DNA of 64,000 bases from Solenopsis invicta (taxonomy: Eukaryota; Arthropoda; Insecta; Hymenoptera; Formicidae). The translations under genes were made by a program, and so were the position numbers. The DNA lies in contig NC_052671.1 of NCBI RefSeq assembly GCF_016802725.1, positions 5,643,001 to 5,707,000 of the forward strand, given 5' to 3'. The notes under the pieces are model-generated. The model saw only the letters and a list, made by a program, of their open reading frames with translations, did no database searches and was not told the origin of the DNA. Below, in pieces: positions 1-11,918 of this stretch (the first letter of the stretch is position 1; each line of letters begins with the position of its first letter).

Positions 1-1489
1 AAATTATTCAAAGTCTCAATCTCATGCGAATGCCCGCGCGAATGACCAATCAAAGCAAGCATTCGCGTAGAAATCACCGCGAGAAATCTACGTCAGAAAA
101 TTATAGCCGTTGCTTACCGGCGCTCTCGCGAGCGCAATGACTAAAAGGTTTCTTTGAGAACAAAGCAAAAGGAACGTTGCCGATTCCGTAAATTTCCATT
201 ATCGATCGACTACCCTCGTTCTCTGTCCGGACGGATATAATGTGCATGTAGTGCGATAATAAATTTTACGAAAATTTCGTTTCTCCGTTTTTCCGTGCAC
301 TTCCGCTTGTTCGCGCGAGCTCGTGATAGAAATGGCCGATAAAAAAAGATTCACTCGCTCGCTTTACGGCGACGTAAACTTTACGGCCATCGGTTCGAAG
401 ATGCGCGCGACGGTGCAGAATGCTCCTTCTCGTTCTGATAATCGTAAAATCTCTTCCAGTAGATAAAATTCGTCGAAAACGCTCGAGAAAACGTGCGTTT
501 TTTTCAACGTAATTAGCTTCGAGAAGGAAAATCACGCGTTAAGGCGTGCTCAGCATTAAGTTTTCAATCCGCGCTCGATTTTCAGAGAAATTCCACAACT
601 TTGTGCGCTAGTTCTGTGCGCATCGACAGAAAAATGTCGAGCCCCGTTTTAATGAAACGTAACGTCGTGTTGTTCTCAGCGGTAGGCCGTTATTAATAAT
701 TAATAGGTTTCCATAAAGGATTCGCTTTAATGCGTTTACGGGCAATCTTTTTTTCGGTGCGCAACCGTGAGAATTTTTATGAGATTCATGAGCCCGTTTA
801 CACGAGGCTCATGATGACAGGCCATGAAGACATTTCTTAACCGGTTTGCGCTACCAACGCACGTACACATAACGGCCATAGATGACAATAACTACCGGCG
901 TGATCGCCGCGGCATATCAATTTCCCCGCGCGCGCAATCTTTTGCCCCGGCAGATTGCTAATCATACCGCCGTTGCCTTCGGGATAACGGTTAAAAATTA
1001 CGCGTCGCGTACGTACGCTATTAATGACCATAATTTTAATACGCAGCTTCCCGTCTTACAATCTCCTTAACTCGCACCGCCGATACCTCCGAGTCGAGTA
1101 CGTGACGATTAAGTTAATTGGAGTAAACGAATATCAGCGGTGCGTCGGGCGCGTTGAGCGTCGGCGCGGTTGCGCGCGTTTTTTTTTTGCCTTGCATACC
1201 GCGGCGGAAGAATTAACATAATTACCTGGACCCACCCGCCGTTTCCTGCCGCTTTATCGCGCTTTTATTAGCGCTCTCGCCTGGTTATCATTTACTTCAT
1301 TAGCGTGAAATTCGCAAAATGATACGCCGTTAAAACTTTAATTCCGAACTGCACATAGTATTATGGCGGAATCATCGCATCGATCTCCATATCGCGACGT
1401 AACCATCGCGACAAGTGCGCGAGACAAGCGTGATTACCGATACGGCGAATTTGCAATTAAAAATTTTCTTCCCTCCCTTACAAACCTTC

Positions 1490-1513
1490 GCTTATCGTCA
1501 CGTCGATAAGCGA
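1490..1513. repeat. Short inverted repeat, 9-bp arms
   Basis: CGCTTATCG is followed after six bases by its exact complement CGATAAGCG. It is short enough to be chance in 64 kb. It is recorded only as a possible local hairpin or binding palindrome. Confidence 0.4.
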
Positions 1514-1629
1514 CCCTTATTTGCGTACGGTGGGGGGAAATTACCGTACACGGCCAAACTAAATTGACGCAAAATTCGCCCTGCGTCGTTGTTCATACGC
1601 GAGCGCGTTTTCTGTGTGCGCCTACGTAC

Positions 1630-1650
1630 GAGTGAAAATAATTTTCACTC
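1630..1650. repeat. Perfect 21-bp palindrome
   Basis: GAGTGAAAAT and ATTTTCACTC are exact complements around a single central base. This is one of the longer perfect simple palindromes in the window. It could be a dimeric protein binding site or a chance event; neighbouring sequence gives no clue. Confidence 0.5.
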
Positions 1651-2200
1651 AATTAATAACGATTAGAAGAGATGGCTGGAAGAGATTAAGAAAAAGTCAA
1701 TTAACAGTGTTACATGTTTTTATCTTGTTTCGTGATATGAAAAATGCAGGCGGATAATTGTGGCAGCGGTCCCTGAAATCGCCGCACGTCAGTTAGAAGT
1801 TAAAGTAATTGCACGCATGCATATGCGTGCTCGAAAGATGATAAAATCTGCACGCGCTAAGACCACGCACGGCGCGGCGGCGAGACGGGCGGTAGAAAGC
1901 GTGCGTAAGAAAAGGAGAGAGGTGGGGGGGTTTGTGCAGGAAATTGGTACAATTTGTTCGTGTCACGTAGGCAACGCGTGAGGCATACACACCACGGGCG
2001 CCGACGAAAGTACCGGCGCCATCCCTGAAGGACTCGAAAAACGCCGCCGCGCCGTTGCATTCCAATGCGATTTGACACAAATTAGTCCTAATAGTCGTAG
2101 AGAGACCGTCGTTTTCTCTCCGTGACTTTTTTCCCTTCTCGTCTACTATCCGCATCGTCTATTTTCCCTTGCGCCGCGCCGCCTCCCCTCGTCGACCGTG

Positions 2201-2291
2201 ATGAGCGGCGGCTCCCCCGGGGGCAGCCCGAATCCCGAGAGGCACCGCATCTCTCCATCGAGAGATTACGAAAGAATCTCGAGGACCCACG
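2201..2291 (+). CDS. Possible first coding exon, Ser/Pro/Arg-rich N terminus (weak)
   Basis: An ATG at 2201 opens a frame whose first 30 residues are rich in Gly, Ser, Pro and Arg, including GGSPGGSPNPERHR and SPSRDYERISR. This resembles a disordered, phosphorylatable N terminus more than the Arg/Leu noise seen elsewhere. An in-frame TGA lies upstream at 2123-2125, and the sequence between is pyrimidine-rich like a 5' leader. After the codons for T-H-V the DNA reads GTATGG, a usable splice donor at about 2292. Without splicing the frame runs to a stop at 2399-2401. No protein family is recognised. No partner exon was found, and a GC-rich random frame is the main alternative. Confidence 0.2.
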
Positions 2292-3332
2292 TGGTATGGC
2301 TTAATAACCGGGTATGGAGTGTCTGGGATAGCTTGGGAACGCTGGGAAAGGAGCACGAAATAAAGCCACGAAATTTACGCCTGATTATCCTATGGAATTG
2401 AAGAGAGTCTTTCCTTTTCGTCATTAAAATATCATATTTTGTGACTCAACCATGTGCTGGTGAGCTTTAATTTCTAATGATCTCCGGGCCCCTGGTCTCG
2501 CAGTGCTTGCGATTCTAACGTCTACTCTGACATCCACGTGATTGCATTTAGTTTAGCACAATGGCCTCGGCCTGTCATTCAAGGTGTCCATGCTATTGCG
2601 ATTTGGCTGACCATTACCGAGACTATAGCGCGTTTGCCGCGCATCACATATATAATTGCGTAGACAATTCATGCGTAAGCGACCCTAATGTCTGACACAA
2701 CTAGCCGCGCACATCGACTTTAGCTTATCACGATTGAACGGAAATTGATGACCAGCGCATGCAACAATGTCGATGTGTCTCCGTACAAACGTTCATTTCC
2801 TATTAATCAAATTTACTATCTTGGCGATATGATTTTAGAGATTTTAGATTTAATAAAATTTAAGTAACTTTCTTCATCAATTTATTAAGACTGTTATTAA
2901 TAAATTTTCACCTTGGCTGAAATATTTTTCATGTTAAAGTGATTCACTCTAGAGTCGATTATCCAAAATAATTTGAACAATTGGGATAATTGACGGTATC
3001 TCAAATTCTGGAAATTCATTCTTAAATAAATCGTTTTTGAATAAATTATATTGAGTATAATTTATATATGTTGTATTAAATAGATTTATATTTAATTTTG
3101 TTTGAATTATTAAGAAGTCTATTTAATAACATTTTATTAAAAATAAAACTTTAATCTTCAAATTTAAAAAACTTGAGTTTTGAAAGTCTCGATTTTTGGA
3201 AAGCAACATTCATTTTCTTATTTAAAAAAAAAGAAATACAAGAAAAAACAATTACAAAAATGAGTAATTTTAAACTTAAAGTTACAAAAAATCTCTTAAT
3301 GTATCAATAATCGGGCCATTTACCTTACGTTA

Positions 3333-3371
3333 TGTAATTAAAGCAACTGTCATGTAATTAAAATAACTGTG
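3333..3371. repeat. Imperfect tandem duplication, about 20 bp
   Basis: The unit ATGTAATTAAA followed by AACTGT occurs twice back to back with one or two differences. It is a small local duplication in an AT-rich island, without sign of function. Confidence 0.55.
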
Positions 3372-3704
3372 CGAGACATGCGGGATTATTATGGAAACTT
3401 GCTATTTCCGTCTCCGAATAATTTTTATTCAAAAGGCACCGCGTAAGATATCCTCTTTTATCTCTTCCACGGCTTGTGTTTTACGGATACATACGGTAGA
3501 TAGGAATGTCGCGGGGATAATTAAAAATCCCGAGCTAACAAAGCCGGGAAACGTGCCGAGCATCCGTGCTAGACGCGGCCGCGGGACGCGCGCGATTCGG
3601 CGCCGAATAATGTACCGTTCCCGTTGGAACGCCTGAAAGGAACGGCTACTCATAAAATCCCCGCGCAATGTGTAAACGCCGGGCGTGTTGCGACGCGACG
3701 CCCC

Positions 3705-3720
3705 GGCGGCGGCGGCGGCG
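3705..3720. repeat. (GGC)5 microsatellite
   Basis: Five GGC units lie inside a CpG-rich block. The Arg runs seen in frames on both strands at 3646-3891 and 3668-4171 are translations of this repeat and its flanks and are not evidence of a gene. Confidence 0.8.
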
Positions 3721-4571
3721 ACGCGGCGCAGCGTATCCGCGAGATTGGAGCCTCGACGACGGCGATGCTTCCAGCCAGGAAGTGAGACACGCCGAGAATA
3801 ATTCAGGAACCCCTCGCACGCACGGCGGGGAGTTTCTTGTGCGCGCTCCATCGTCATACGTACTGACCACAACTCGCGATGCAATATTCATGGAGCCCCG
3901 CGCGGGTTGCGTTTACGAATTTTTCATCTGCATCGCGCGCCGCCTTATCGTCCAGCACCTTCCTTCCTTCAGCGACTTCCGACGACTTCCGCGAAACTTA
4001 TCGTCCTGGCGTTGTTTACGGACGCCCCCGAAACTCGCGATCGACGGGATCGATCTGTTCCGAGGCGAGCTCGAGGGGGAAGCCCGCGCGAAAAGAAGGA
4101 AGAAAGTCTGCCCCTTCGTGGATCGCGCTCTTATGAATCATACGCCACGGTGTCTGCGGCCGACAGAATAAAGAACCTCGGAAAGAAAGAATCCGTACGA
4201 CCGATCGTTCGGGGGAAAGTTCCGTCCCTCTTTCGTTTTTTTTTCGTGAAGAGGAAGAGGGATTCTCCGTATACTCTCCTTCCTCGCCGTTCTACTATTC
4301 TTTTGTGAAACTTAAACAATGGTATGTAACTTTTGCCGCCAAGCGACAAGAAGTCGCGCAATGCAGCAAATCGAATGTTTTCATCGACCGCGCCCGAAAC
4401 TTTGCGCTTTAGATTAATCAAACTCACAACTCTCATTTGCAGATGCATCACAAATAAAAATGATGGAACTTTAGACTCAAAAATATATCGCGAAGCATTT
4501 GGACGAGCTACTTTCATAATTATCGGTAGACTTGTCGTGTTCAGTACTGTTGCTTGTAAATGCAAAAATAA

Positions 4572-4900
4572 CACGCAGAAAGACACCAACAATTTTGCTG
4601 CAGATCTAAAAATAAATATGTTCAACCATTAATAAAAAATTTAACTTGGACATTTAAGTTGATTGCTAAAATGTGTCAAAACTTTTCGCAGCTAACAATG
4701 AATAATACAAAGCCGAGAACGAGCTATTCTTTGATTTTTCGAATTACAATTTATATTTTTATCTGAACAACCAAGATACAGTTAGCGGAATGTCATCATG
4801 CTTAAATGTTTTATATAATTTTGATAATACGACATAAACTATTTTTTTATCTGTATTTAGCTAAATTTTTAGATATTGAAACAAAATTGTTCTTTCCGTG
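4572..4900 (+). mobile_element. Repeat family C, copy 1 (MITE with an internal insertion)
   Basis: The 5' end (CACGCAGAAAGACACC, then ACAATTTTGCTG) and the 3' end (AAATTGTTCTTTCCGTG) match the other four copies. The middle GATTGCTAAAATG and CAAAACTTTTCGCAGC also matches. Relative to copies 3 and 4 it holds about 90 extra bases near 4695-4790, between the GCAGC motif and the segment beginning TCATCATGCTTAAATG. The 5' terminus is the complement of the 3' terminus, as expected of a terminal-inverted-repeat element. It has no coding capacity; the open frame at 4806-5063 is partly this repeat. Confidence 0.8.
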
Positions 4901-6259
4901 CATTATTGTTAAAAAGAAATGGCATTTTCTCCGTTATTCACGTACCAATCTAACGTTCAATTTATTATTGCTTACTATTGTTGTCTTGTTTTATTTATTT
5001 TGCATTATTTTAACAAGTCTGCCGTGTCGATTGAACAGAATCTATCGCAGAATCATTCACTGAAAAAAAGTGCAATCAAAATGGAATGAAGCAAATGACC
5101 ATAATGAGAGAGGAAATTTTTACGATAAAGGAGGGAAAGGGTAATAAGCCGCACTGAGGGATGGAACTTTAATTTTATAGTCGCCATTATCAGCGAGGAG
5201 ACAGGAAGGGATGTGCAGTATATAATATATTGTTCGCAATATCGATCTCCCTTGCGTTATGTATTGGCGATTGGTATTAATGGCAGCTCGTCGCTCGATG
5301 GATGAGGCAAAGTGCATACTTTATTTCGGGCACTTCCGATCGTGAAAATGAGCCATTATTTAATACGTTTCTCGGTACTTTTCATCTACATAAATTATCT
5401 GACACTTTATTGGGAGGATGTAACTACCACTCATCACTCATATACTCGATTTAAATATGTGCGTGCGTACATTTTTAAACGCGCTGTAGTTTATGAGTCT
5501 GTGTTAAAGAATTGCATGGACATATTAATCGGAAAGCCATTACTCGTACGTAAATTCGTACTGTCTAATTGGGAAAATCGTTAACATTTTCATATCAATT
5601 CAATCCGGTGACAATTATGCGATACATTGTGAATCTGATATCTGATACTCGATATTTATGATGGACACTTTTGACAATGTCCATCTTTAATGTCTGTAAT
5701 GGATTTCGTTCAAGATTAATAGCTCCCCTTATAGCTATGTATTTTTCGTACCAAATGCTTTTAAATTTATTCACGCGTGAAGTATAAAATGTGGCAAAAT
5801 TTTTAGTTTGTTTTAAAACGTTAAAATATTGCTACAAACCGAGACGACACGTATTAAATGAAACGCGATGAGCATATCGTTGTTTTCATATTCGACGATA
5901 TATCTGTACTTCTATTTAACAACGTAACATCTGCAAAAAGTACATGACAGTCTTGATAAAAGAGCAAAAATCTCTCTCGTAAAAACAGGTAGTTGATACA
6001 TTAGATGATCGTGAGCCAAAGTCACGTGATCGTGTCGTCTCACGGTGCACCATCGCATCGATTGTACGTAGTATATATATCGTATTATAACGATAGTGGC
6101 TGTTTCTATTTCTATTTCCAAGGATTGTGAATTAATTATTATTTGGTTCGATATTCCATTGGCCATTCGTCAACATCCAACGTTCGAAGAAACATACTCC
6201 ACGAATATTTAGCGATTTTATTGAATGACACTTATGTATGGTGTACGTATTATATATAT
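4901..6259. other. AT-rich stretch without a recognised gene
   Basis: The sequence is moderately AT-rich with no long ATG-initiated frame and no repeat partner. A weak hairpin occurs at about 5658-5686 (GATGGACA and TGTCCATC). Nothing else is supported. Confidence 0.55.
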
Positions 6260-7331
6260 GAGTTGTTGAAAACGTACCATTTATAAATTATTATTTATTA
6301 TATTTCCCATTTAATTTATTTGCTGATTTGTACGTAAATAAACATTGGAAATTGTAACTTGATGTTTCAGGTATTATACATATTTAATCTTTTACTAATA
6401 ATAAATTGATTTATTATAAATCTTTTGACATGCTGCAAAAATAATGGCACCCGGTCGCGTAAATTGTGTACTAAGAGTCTCCTAAATCGTATTTTCGAAA
6501 GTATCGAACTTATTGATTAAAATATTTAAAAGTATAAGAAATTATTAACTAATACTTATTTTATTAATAATTTTTTAAAAAAGGATTAAATATTTAATAA
6601 TTAATAAATAATAATAATAAAACAATAAAGGCGTTGAAATAAAATTAGTTTGAATTAATGTTTGCAGTTAATATGTTTTGATCCAATATATGTTTTAATT
6701 ATTAACTTTACTATTATTACTTATCAGTCTCGTATTAATATTGTAGTAAAATTTGTGGTGGGATGATTTAGGGAACTTGATAGATTTTATAAAAAATATT
6801 GATTTAATTTTTATAATAATTGTGCGTATATATACTGAGAAAAAATTTTGTCAATAAACTAAAATATTTAGTCCGATACGATCAACTAAACTTTGGGTTG
6901 ATTCAACAATTATTTAGTTGCACAAAAAAGGTACAGTCTCGGGTACTGTTTATTTATGTCAATCACTCAAATTTTTTAACCAAGAATTAATTAAATCAAC
7001 TCATTATTCATTTGCATGTATTAGGTTAAATATTTTAGTTTTTCTACAAATTTTTTTCTCAGTGTACAATGCATGTAAAATATTTTGCGTTAAATCTCTT
7101 TTTATAAAAATATAAAAATTTGGTATAAAGTTGCATTACATTATTATTAGCTACATAAATTGATCAAAAAATTAAAAATTAGTTGTACCTGATTTTTTAA
7201 AATGTTGTTAGCACATATAAAACAAAATAAAATCTGTTAAATTTCTGTCTGTATTACTCATTTCTCGTTTATTTCATATTTTTGTCACTGCATGTGTTAC
7301 TTGCTTATATTAAGTAAAAAATGTTAAACAT
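6260..7331 (+). mobile_element. Dispersed repeat A, copy 1, interrupted by MITE D
   Basis: This region aligns in opposite orientation to 41441-42091. Shared landmarks in order include TATTTCCCATTT, GCTGATTTGTACG, AAATAAACATTG, TACTTATTTTATTAATAAT, AAGGATTAAATATT, AAATTGATC and TTAGTTGTACCTG. About 175 bases at 6640-6815 and the 232-bp MITE at 6833-7064 are absent from copy 2. Subtracting both leaves about 665 bp, matching the 651 bp of copy 2. It has no coding frame and no obvious terminal inverted repeats, so its class is unknown; a non-autonomous DNA transposon or a decayed fragment of a larger element is likely. Confidence 0.8.
6833..7064. mobile_element. MITE D, 232 bp, TA target duplication
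   Basis: The ends read ACTGAGAAAAAA and TTTTTTCTCAGT. Inverted terminal similarity extends for about 38 bp with roughly five mismatches, including ACTAAAATATTTA on the left and its complement on the right. TA flanks both ends (6831-6832 and 7065-7066). TA duplication and CACTGAG-type ends fit a Tc1/mariner-type MITE, which is family knowledge. It sits inside repeat A copy 1 and so is younger than that insertion. Confidence 0.8.
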
Positions 7332-10300
7332 TGGAAAGGTACAATTTAAAAAAAACCAATATGCATGCAGCAACTCTCCCCAATGCCGATTTAACGCGAC
7401 GTGATGCAATTAAAAATTTAATTCTACGCGCGATGAGAAAGAAAGCGAGGTTTTCCCGGGCAGCAAAGAGATTCTTTCTCAGCGGCGAGTGCTCTGAGGC
7501 CGATCAATTAAGACTTTATGGGCAGTACCGGCGAGAAGGCGACATAAACCGCGCGCGCGCTCTCGTTTCGTCTGTCGAGCAGTCGTTAAGGACGATTCTT
7601 TGTGGAGTTGGCTTATCCGTTAACGGCACGAGATCGTTTCGTTTGAAGGCAGCAAGGAGGAACCGGACGCGTAAGCGAGCTGCAGGCACGTGTGCCTGGG
7701 GAACAAAGAGCCGACGCATCTCCGGCTTGTTTCCTGTTACATGCTTCAGCAATTATCGTGAATCTATGATTGTGATCATGACTATTTCCCCTTTCGACGA
7801 AATATTCATCTGTCGGGGCCATCAGAATGTTTTACGCGAAGAAGGTGGAGAGTAAATTTCCTTGTTAAGCGCTCATTTAAATCCCGTCGCGCGTTTTCTT
7901 CTTCGTGTCTGTACTCGCGTACCCGCAACGCCTCTCCTCCTCATTGTCATTCCGCGTTTTACCCGTCCCAGGGAAATAACTAATTCACTGCAATGGGGGC
8001 GTTGCTTGCAGCTGTGCGTCACTTTTACCTTGAAATCCGATCGGTGCTAGACGTCGCCGGATATACCATCTCTTCCGTTTCGCGAGGGTCGCTTAATGGC
8101 ATCTGTTTAGCGGAGAGAGAAAGAGCACTCTCCGCGCGCGCGGTGCGAAATCCGTCGTGCTCGAGACATTTGGAAAACAAGTGGAAAACCGGGGAAAAGG
8201 ACGAGGCGTTTTTGCGAGCGTGGATGGCCGACCTTGAGCAAGGGGTTGAACACCGGAGCCGGGAACCGGGGACCGCATTCTTCGACGGAAGGTGGGGCCG
8301 GCCGCCTTTCAGGGGGGCGGCCTGTAAGTGGGGCTTGCATAAGTAATGACGGCGTCAGGCAACAGGAGTGGTAGCTAGCGTGGCTGGGATTCCGAACGAC
8401 AGGGAGAGTTTCCGCTCTCCGGACGACGACAGCTGCGACCGGGCTCACGGTGGCTCAGGCTAAGCCGATCGGCAAAATCCGGAACGGCATTCGCGTTCGT
8501 CGTTATACTGCCGTTTTCCCGCGATACTGCCGCAAAATCCGCGCTCCTCCTCGTACGTCAGTCGCTTTATCTCTCGCACAGCGAGGTGACGACTGTTTTA
8601 ACAAGGCTACCCGGCCATGAGAGTGAGCAGTGGCATCGGAAAACTGTTGGCAACGAACAGCGTCTCTTACCCTCTTACCCTCTTGCCCTTCTACCGTCCA
8701 ACGCTCCCGCTTAATAAATGACTTTGCGAAGTGAACGAGTAACGTCCGTCATCCTTCGTCATACGAAGCATCCTGTAATAACGAGGAACGCCCGTGACGC
8801 TCGAGAAAGCGTTGCGTAAAAGCACGATCATCGAAGAAGTAATTAAACGGGAAAGGAAACGCCAAGTGGGGAAGCGTAATGTTGCGCAGACGTCTTGAGT
8901 GTTTAAAGCTGGAATGTATATTTGACTCTTAAAGTGGTGCTCGCTCACCGTGTCCTCGTAGGTATTCATTTAATTAAACTCTCATTATACTCGCTATTAC
9001 CGTGGCGGGCCTCTCCACGTCGCGTCGATGGTGAATAATCGAGGCGACGACGCATCCCCGCGATGCAGATCGAAAAGCACTCGCGATCCAATTCCGATAA
9101 GGCCGGCTAACGTTACCGTAACGAATTCACCGCGAAATCGGACTCCAAAGGTGCACCGGTAATTTGCCACCGCCGCCGGCCGGACACGATCCCCCGGGCC
9201 TCAGGGCCTTTGAAGGGCGATACCACCGCCGTATACTCGAAAGAATCGTTAATGTTATCGACTCGCCGTTTTTTTTTCTTTTCTTTTTTTTCACCGAGAG
9301 ACCTCTCTTCCGTCGAGTCACGCGATCGTCGCCACGCGCGTGAGCCACTACACGCACGTTTCTGCGCGTACGCGTGCGTAACCGGCCACTAAATCATCGG
9401 ACCTCGTCATTAATCACGGAAAGTGACCGGTGCGCTCGTTCGCCTCGCTCGCTCGTGATGGAAGCGAGCCGCTCCGCGCCGCGCCGTTACAAATTGTGTT
9501 ACGCGAGATGCGCGAGAGATAATCGCACGGCTCGTTCGAAACGAGCGCGATGCGGTCGCACAGACTAGATCGGACCCATCGCTTTATGACACGTCGTTTA
9601 CGCGGCTGCCGTAGTGCATTTGCGTCACGATCGCCGGCTCACAAAGCTTAAAAGCGGATCCCCGAAAATTAGGCTTGATGCAGAGCGGTTGCAGCAAGTG
9701 CGCGAGGATTGATGGACGGACGGATATACGTTCACTGTCCTGTAGACAGCGTGACAGTCCTCTCTCCTATCGATTGCTGTCTACGGGATAATCTCGGCCA
9801 TCCTCCCTCGTCGAAGCGAGAAACTATTATTTTTATTAGAGAAACAGCTTCGTAATATTAGCAATCTCTGACAGTTTGTGCTAAATTGATATCAACGTCG
9901 GGTTTCTCAAGTAGATACTCACTTAGAAAATTACGTGGCATTAATATAGGAACTGAAAACGAAAACAAGATTCCTTCTCGTTACTATGTAAAACTCGTTA
10001 CGGAATTCTCCTTTCACGGTGAATTACTTGAGCAACGTCGACGCGAAGATTCGATTATTTAAAGTTACGAGGGGAAGTGTGAAAGATTGCGGTGGAGTAC
10101 ATTCGGCGCGTCTTTATATGTTGGTGCGCGCCGGGCGGTTAGGACGAAAGGTATTACGAGAAAAAGAGGAAGAACGGCGGAAAGAGTTGGCGGGGAGGTG
10201 GGGCAATGCACGTAAAGAACTGTACGTCCGCATACATTAGTCCTGCGACCTCCGGGGTCATCCTCGCAATTTCGCGACGGTGTGGGAACCCGAACCAGGA

Positions 10301-11918
10301 CCGTGAGTGCCCTCTCTTTTTCTCTTTCCGTTTTGCGCGCTCGCTCTCGCTCGCGTTCACCCCCCGAATACTTTTTTTCGGCGGGCCTCTCACAGAAGAC
10401 ACGCTCCGCTGAGAGGAGAGCATTCGCTAATGCTCCACTCCGCACGATGAGTTATTAGCGGTTCCGCGCCCGGAGAAAAATTTTATAATTGCTACGTCTA
10501 CAGATTTGAGAAATTACTTGTAGCCGCGCGCGAGAGCAAATTGTAAAATGGAATCGTAATTTTCTGCTTCGCACTCTGCCGCTTGCTTTTCGTCGGAAGG
10601 GCAGGGGCAGCGAGCGCTTGGGATGAAACGTGAGAAAAAATTTTACGCAAAATTTCAACGCGGTTCAAGCGAGTTTACCGAATTTGACATAGAGAGGGGG
10701 GAAACTATAACATAAGCTGATACTTTTACTTCACGCGATAAGTGCGCTCGTCGCGTGAGCACGGACGCTTTGTCTCCTTCGAGACTCTCGCCGTTCGCGT
10801 CGTGCGATCGGCGGTCGATGACGTTAAGTTGGTTAACGTATTCTTGAGTTATTACAGCCATAAATCGCTCCACTCCATTATGGGCGAGCGAGAGATGCGC
10901 AGCTACACGCTACACATTTTCTCTTAAGTTTCCATCCTTTCCGAGGAGCCACAATGCGACGATATTTTTCAACGAGCGGAATATAAACCCTCTGTCTCCC
11001 TTCGTTCTTTCCGTTTCTGCTCTCCTTGCGTGGAAAAGTTGCAAGGACGTTGCCAATGGGTCGTTTCCTCCACCCTTTTACCAACTTCACGCGCAGCGAG
11101 CGCCGAGAAATCTCTTTCCTTTAAGAGGAAAGAGAAGGGTCGTGGGAGGAAAAAAAAAAGAAAAGGAGATCCTCCTAATCGAGGGATTCTCGATCAACGT
11201 CTCGCGCCGGAAGGGAATCATATTTTCCGCACGGAAACGACCGCTTCACCTTTTTTCAGCCATTTTCCTCGTGCCGCCGCCGCCTCCGTCGTCCTCTCTC
11301 TCCCCATGTCGCGGTATTTTCTAGTCTCCCAGTTCGAGCGGGAAATCTCTTCGAACGTACAGACGTGTTTTTCTGGTGGTTTTCTTGCGGCACGTTCTCG
11401 CGACAGTGGCAGCGATTGTCGTCGGGATCCTACTCGGGATTGATAATGCACGAGACGCCGCCGGTATCCGCCCGTCGATTATTGTCGAGGACAAATCCGT
11501 ATGGTGGAGGGTTTCGGGACAGTGGTGTGAGTGGGTGGTGAGGGGACCATTCGCTATGAAGAAAAACGCTTGCGGTGGCAGCGAACGGACGGAGACAATC
11601 ATTTATACGGTCTGGAGGACGATAGGTTCCTCAGGAGGACGGCGAAAAATGGTATCAAATGGATCCTCGCCGGAGATAATCGATAGATTCTTAGTCCAAG
11701 AATAGGCCCGCCACTTTCTCGGGGATGTCCCGACAATGACATGACGAACTAATTGGACTTAATTGCATTACGGATGCGGGAAAAACATTTAAGTGTCATT
11801 CGTCTTTGCGTTTCATCTCAAAGTAACGTAGATTGACAGAAATATTTATGAGAAATATTAAGAGAATATAAAAATAAAAATTATTTAATTTAAATTGTTT
11901 TACATCCAATGGTTTTAA
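7332..11918. other. GC-rich stretch without a recognised gene
   Basis: The longest frame (7361-7855 from its first ATG, about 165 codons) is Arg-rich and overlapped by minus-strand frames at 7516-7822. Frames at 8107-8448, 10065-10445 and 11030-11705 also occur on both strands over the same bases. The frame at 11376-11705 starts with GTG, so its signal-peptide-like beginning is not evidence of a secreted protein. Purine or pyrimidine runs occur near 9268-9292 and 11145-11165. No repeat shared with the rest of the window was found. Confidence 0.55.

Larger units (their letters stand above)
1..2122. other. GC-rich, CpG-dense stretch without a recognised gene
   Basis: CG dinucleotides are common and not depleted. 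This fits hymenopteran noncoding DNA with little germline methylation, which is an inference from family knowledge. The open frames here are under 125 codons, lie on both strands over the same bases (for example 1760-2155), and show no domain. Two small perfect inverted repeats are listed separately. Nothing else was identified. Confidence 0.6.
2402..4571. other. Gene-free stretch with AT-rich island and GC-rich block
   Basis: From 2780 to 3370 the sequence is strongly AT-rich with A and T runs. From 3540 to 4110 it becomes CpG-rich again, with overlapping open frames on both strands at 3391-4171. Those frames encode Arg-rich, low-information peptides and several lack an ATG. No repeat partner was found for the AT-rich island apart from a 20-bp local duplication. 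Confidence 0.55.

Noticed and set aside
11376..11705. Signal-peptide-like 109-codon frame
   Set aside because: The first codon is GTG, not ATG, and a minus-strand frame covers much of the same bases. In a eukaryote this does not support a secreted protein.
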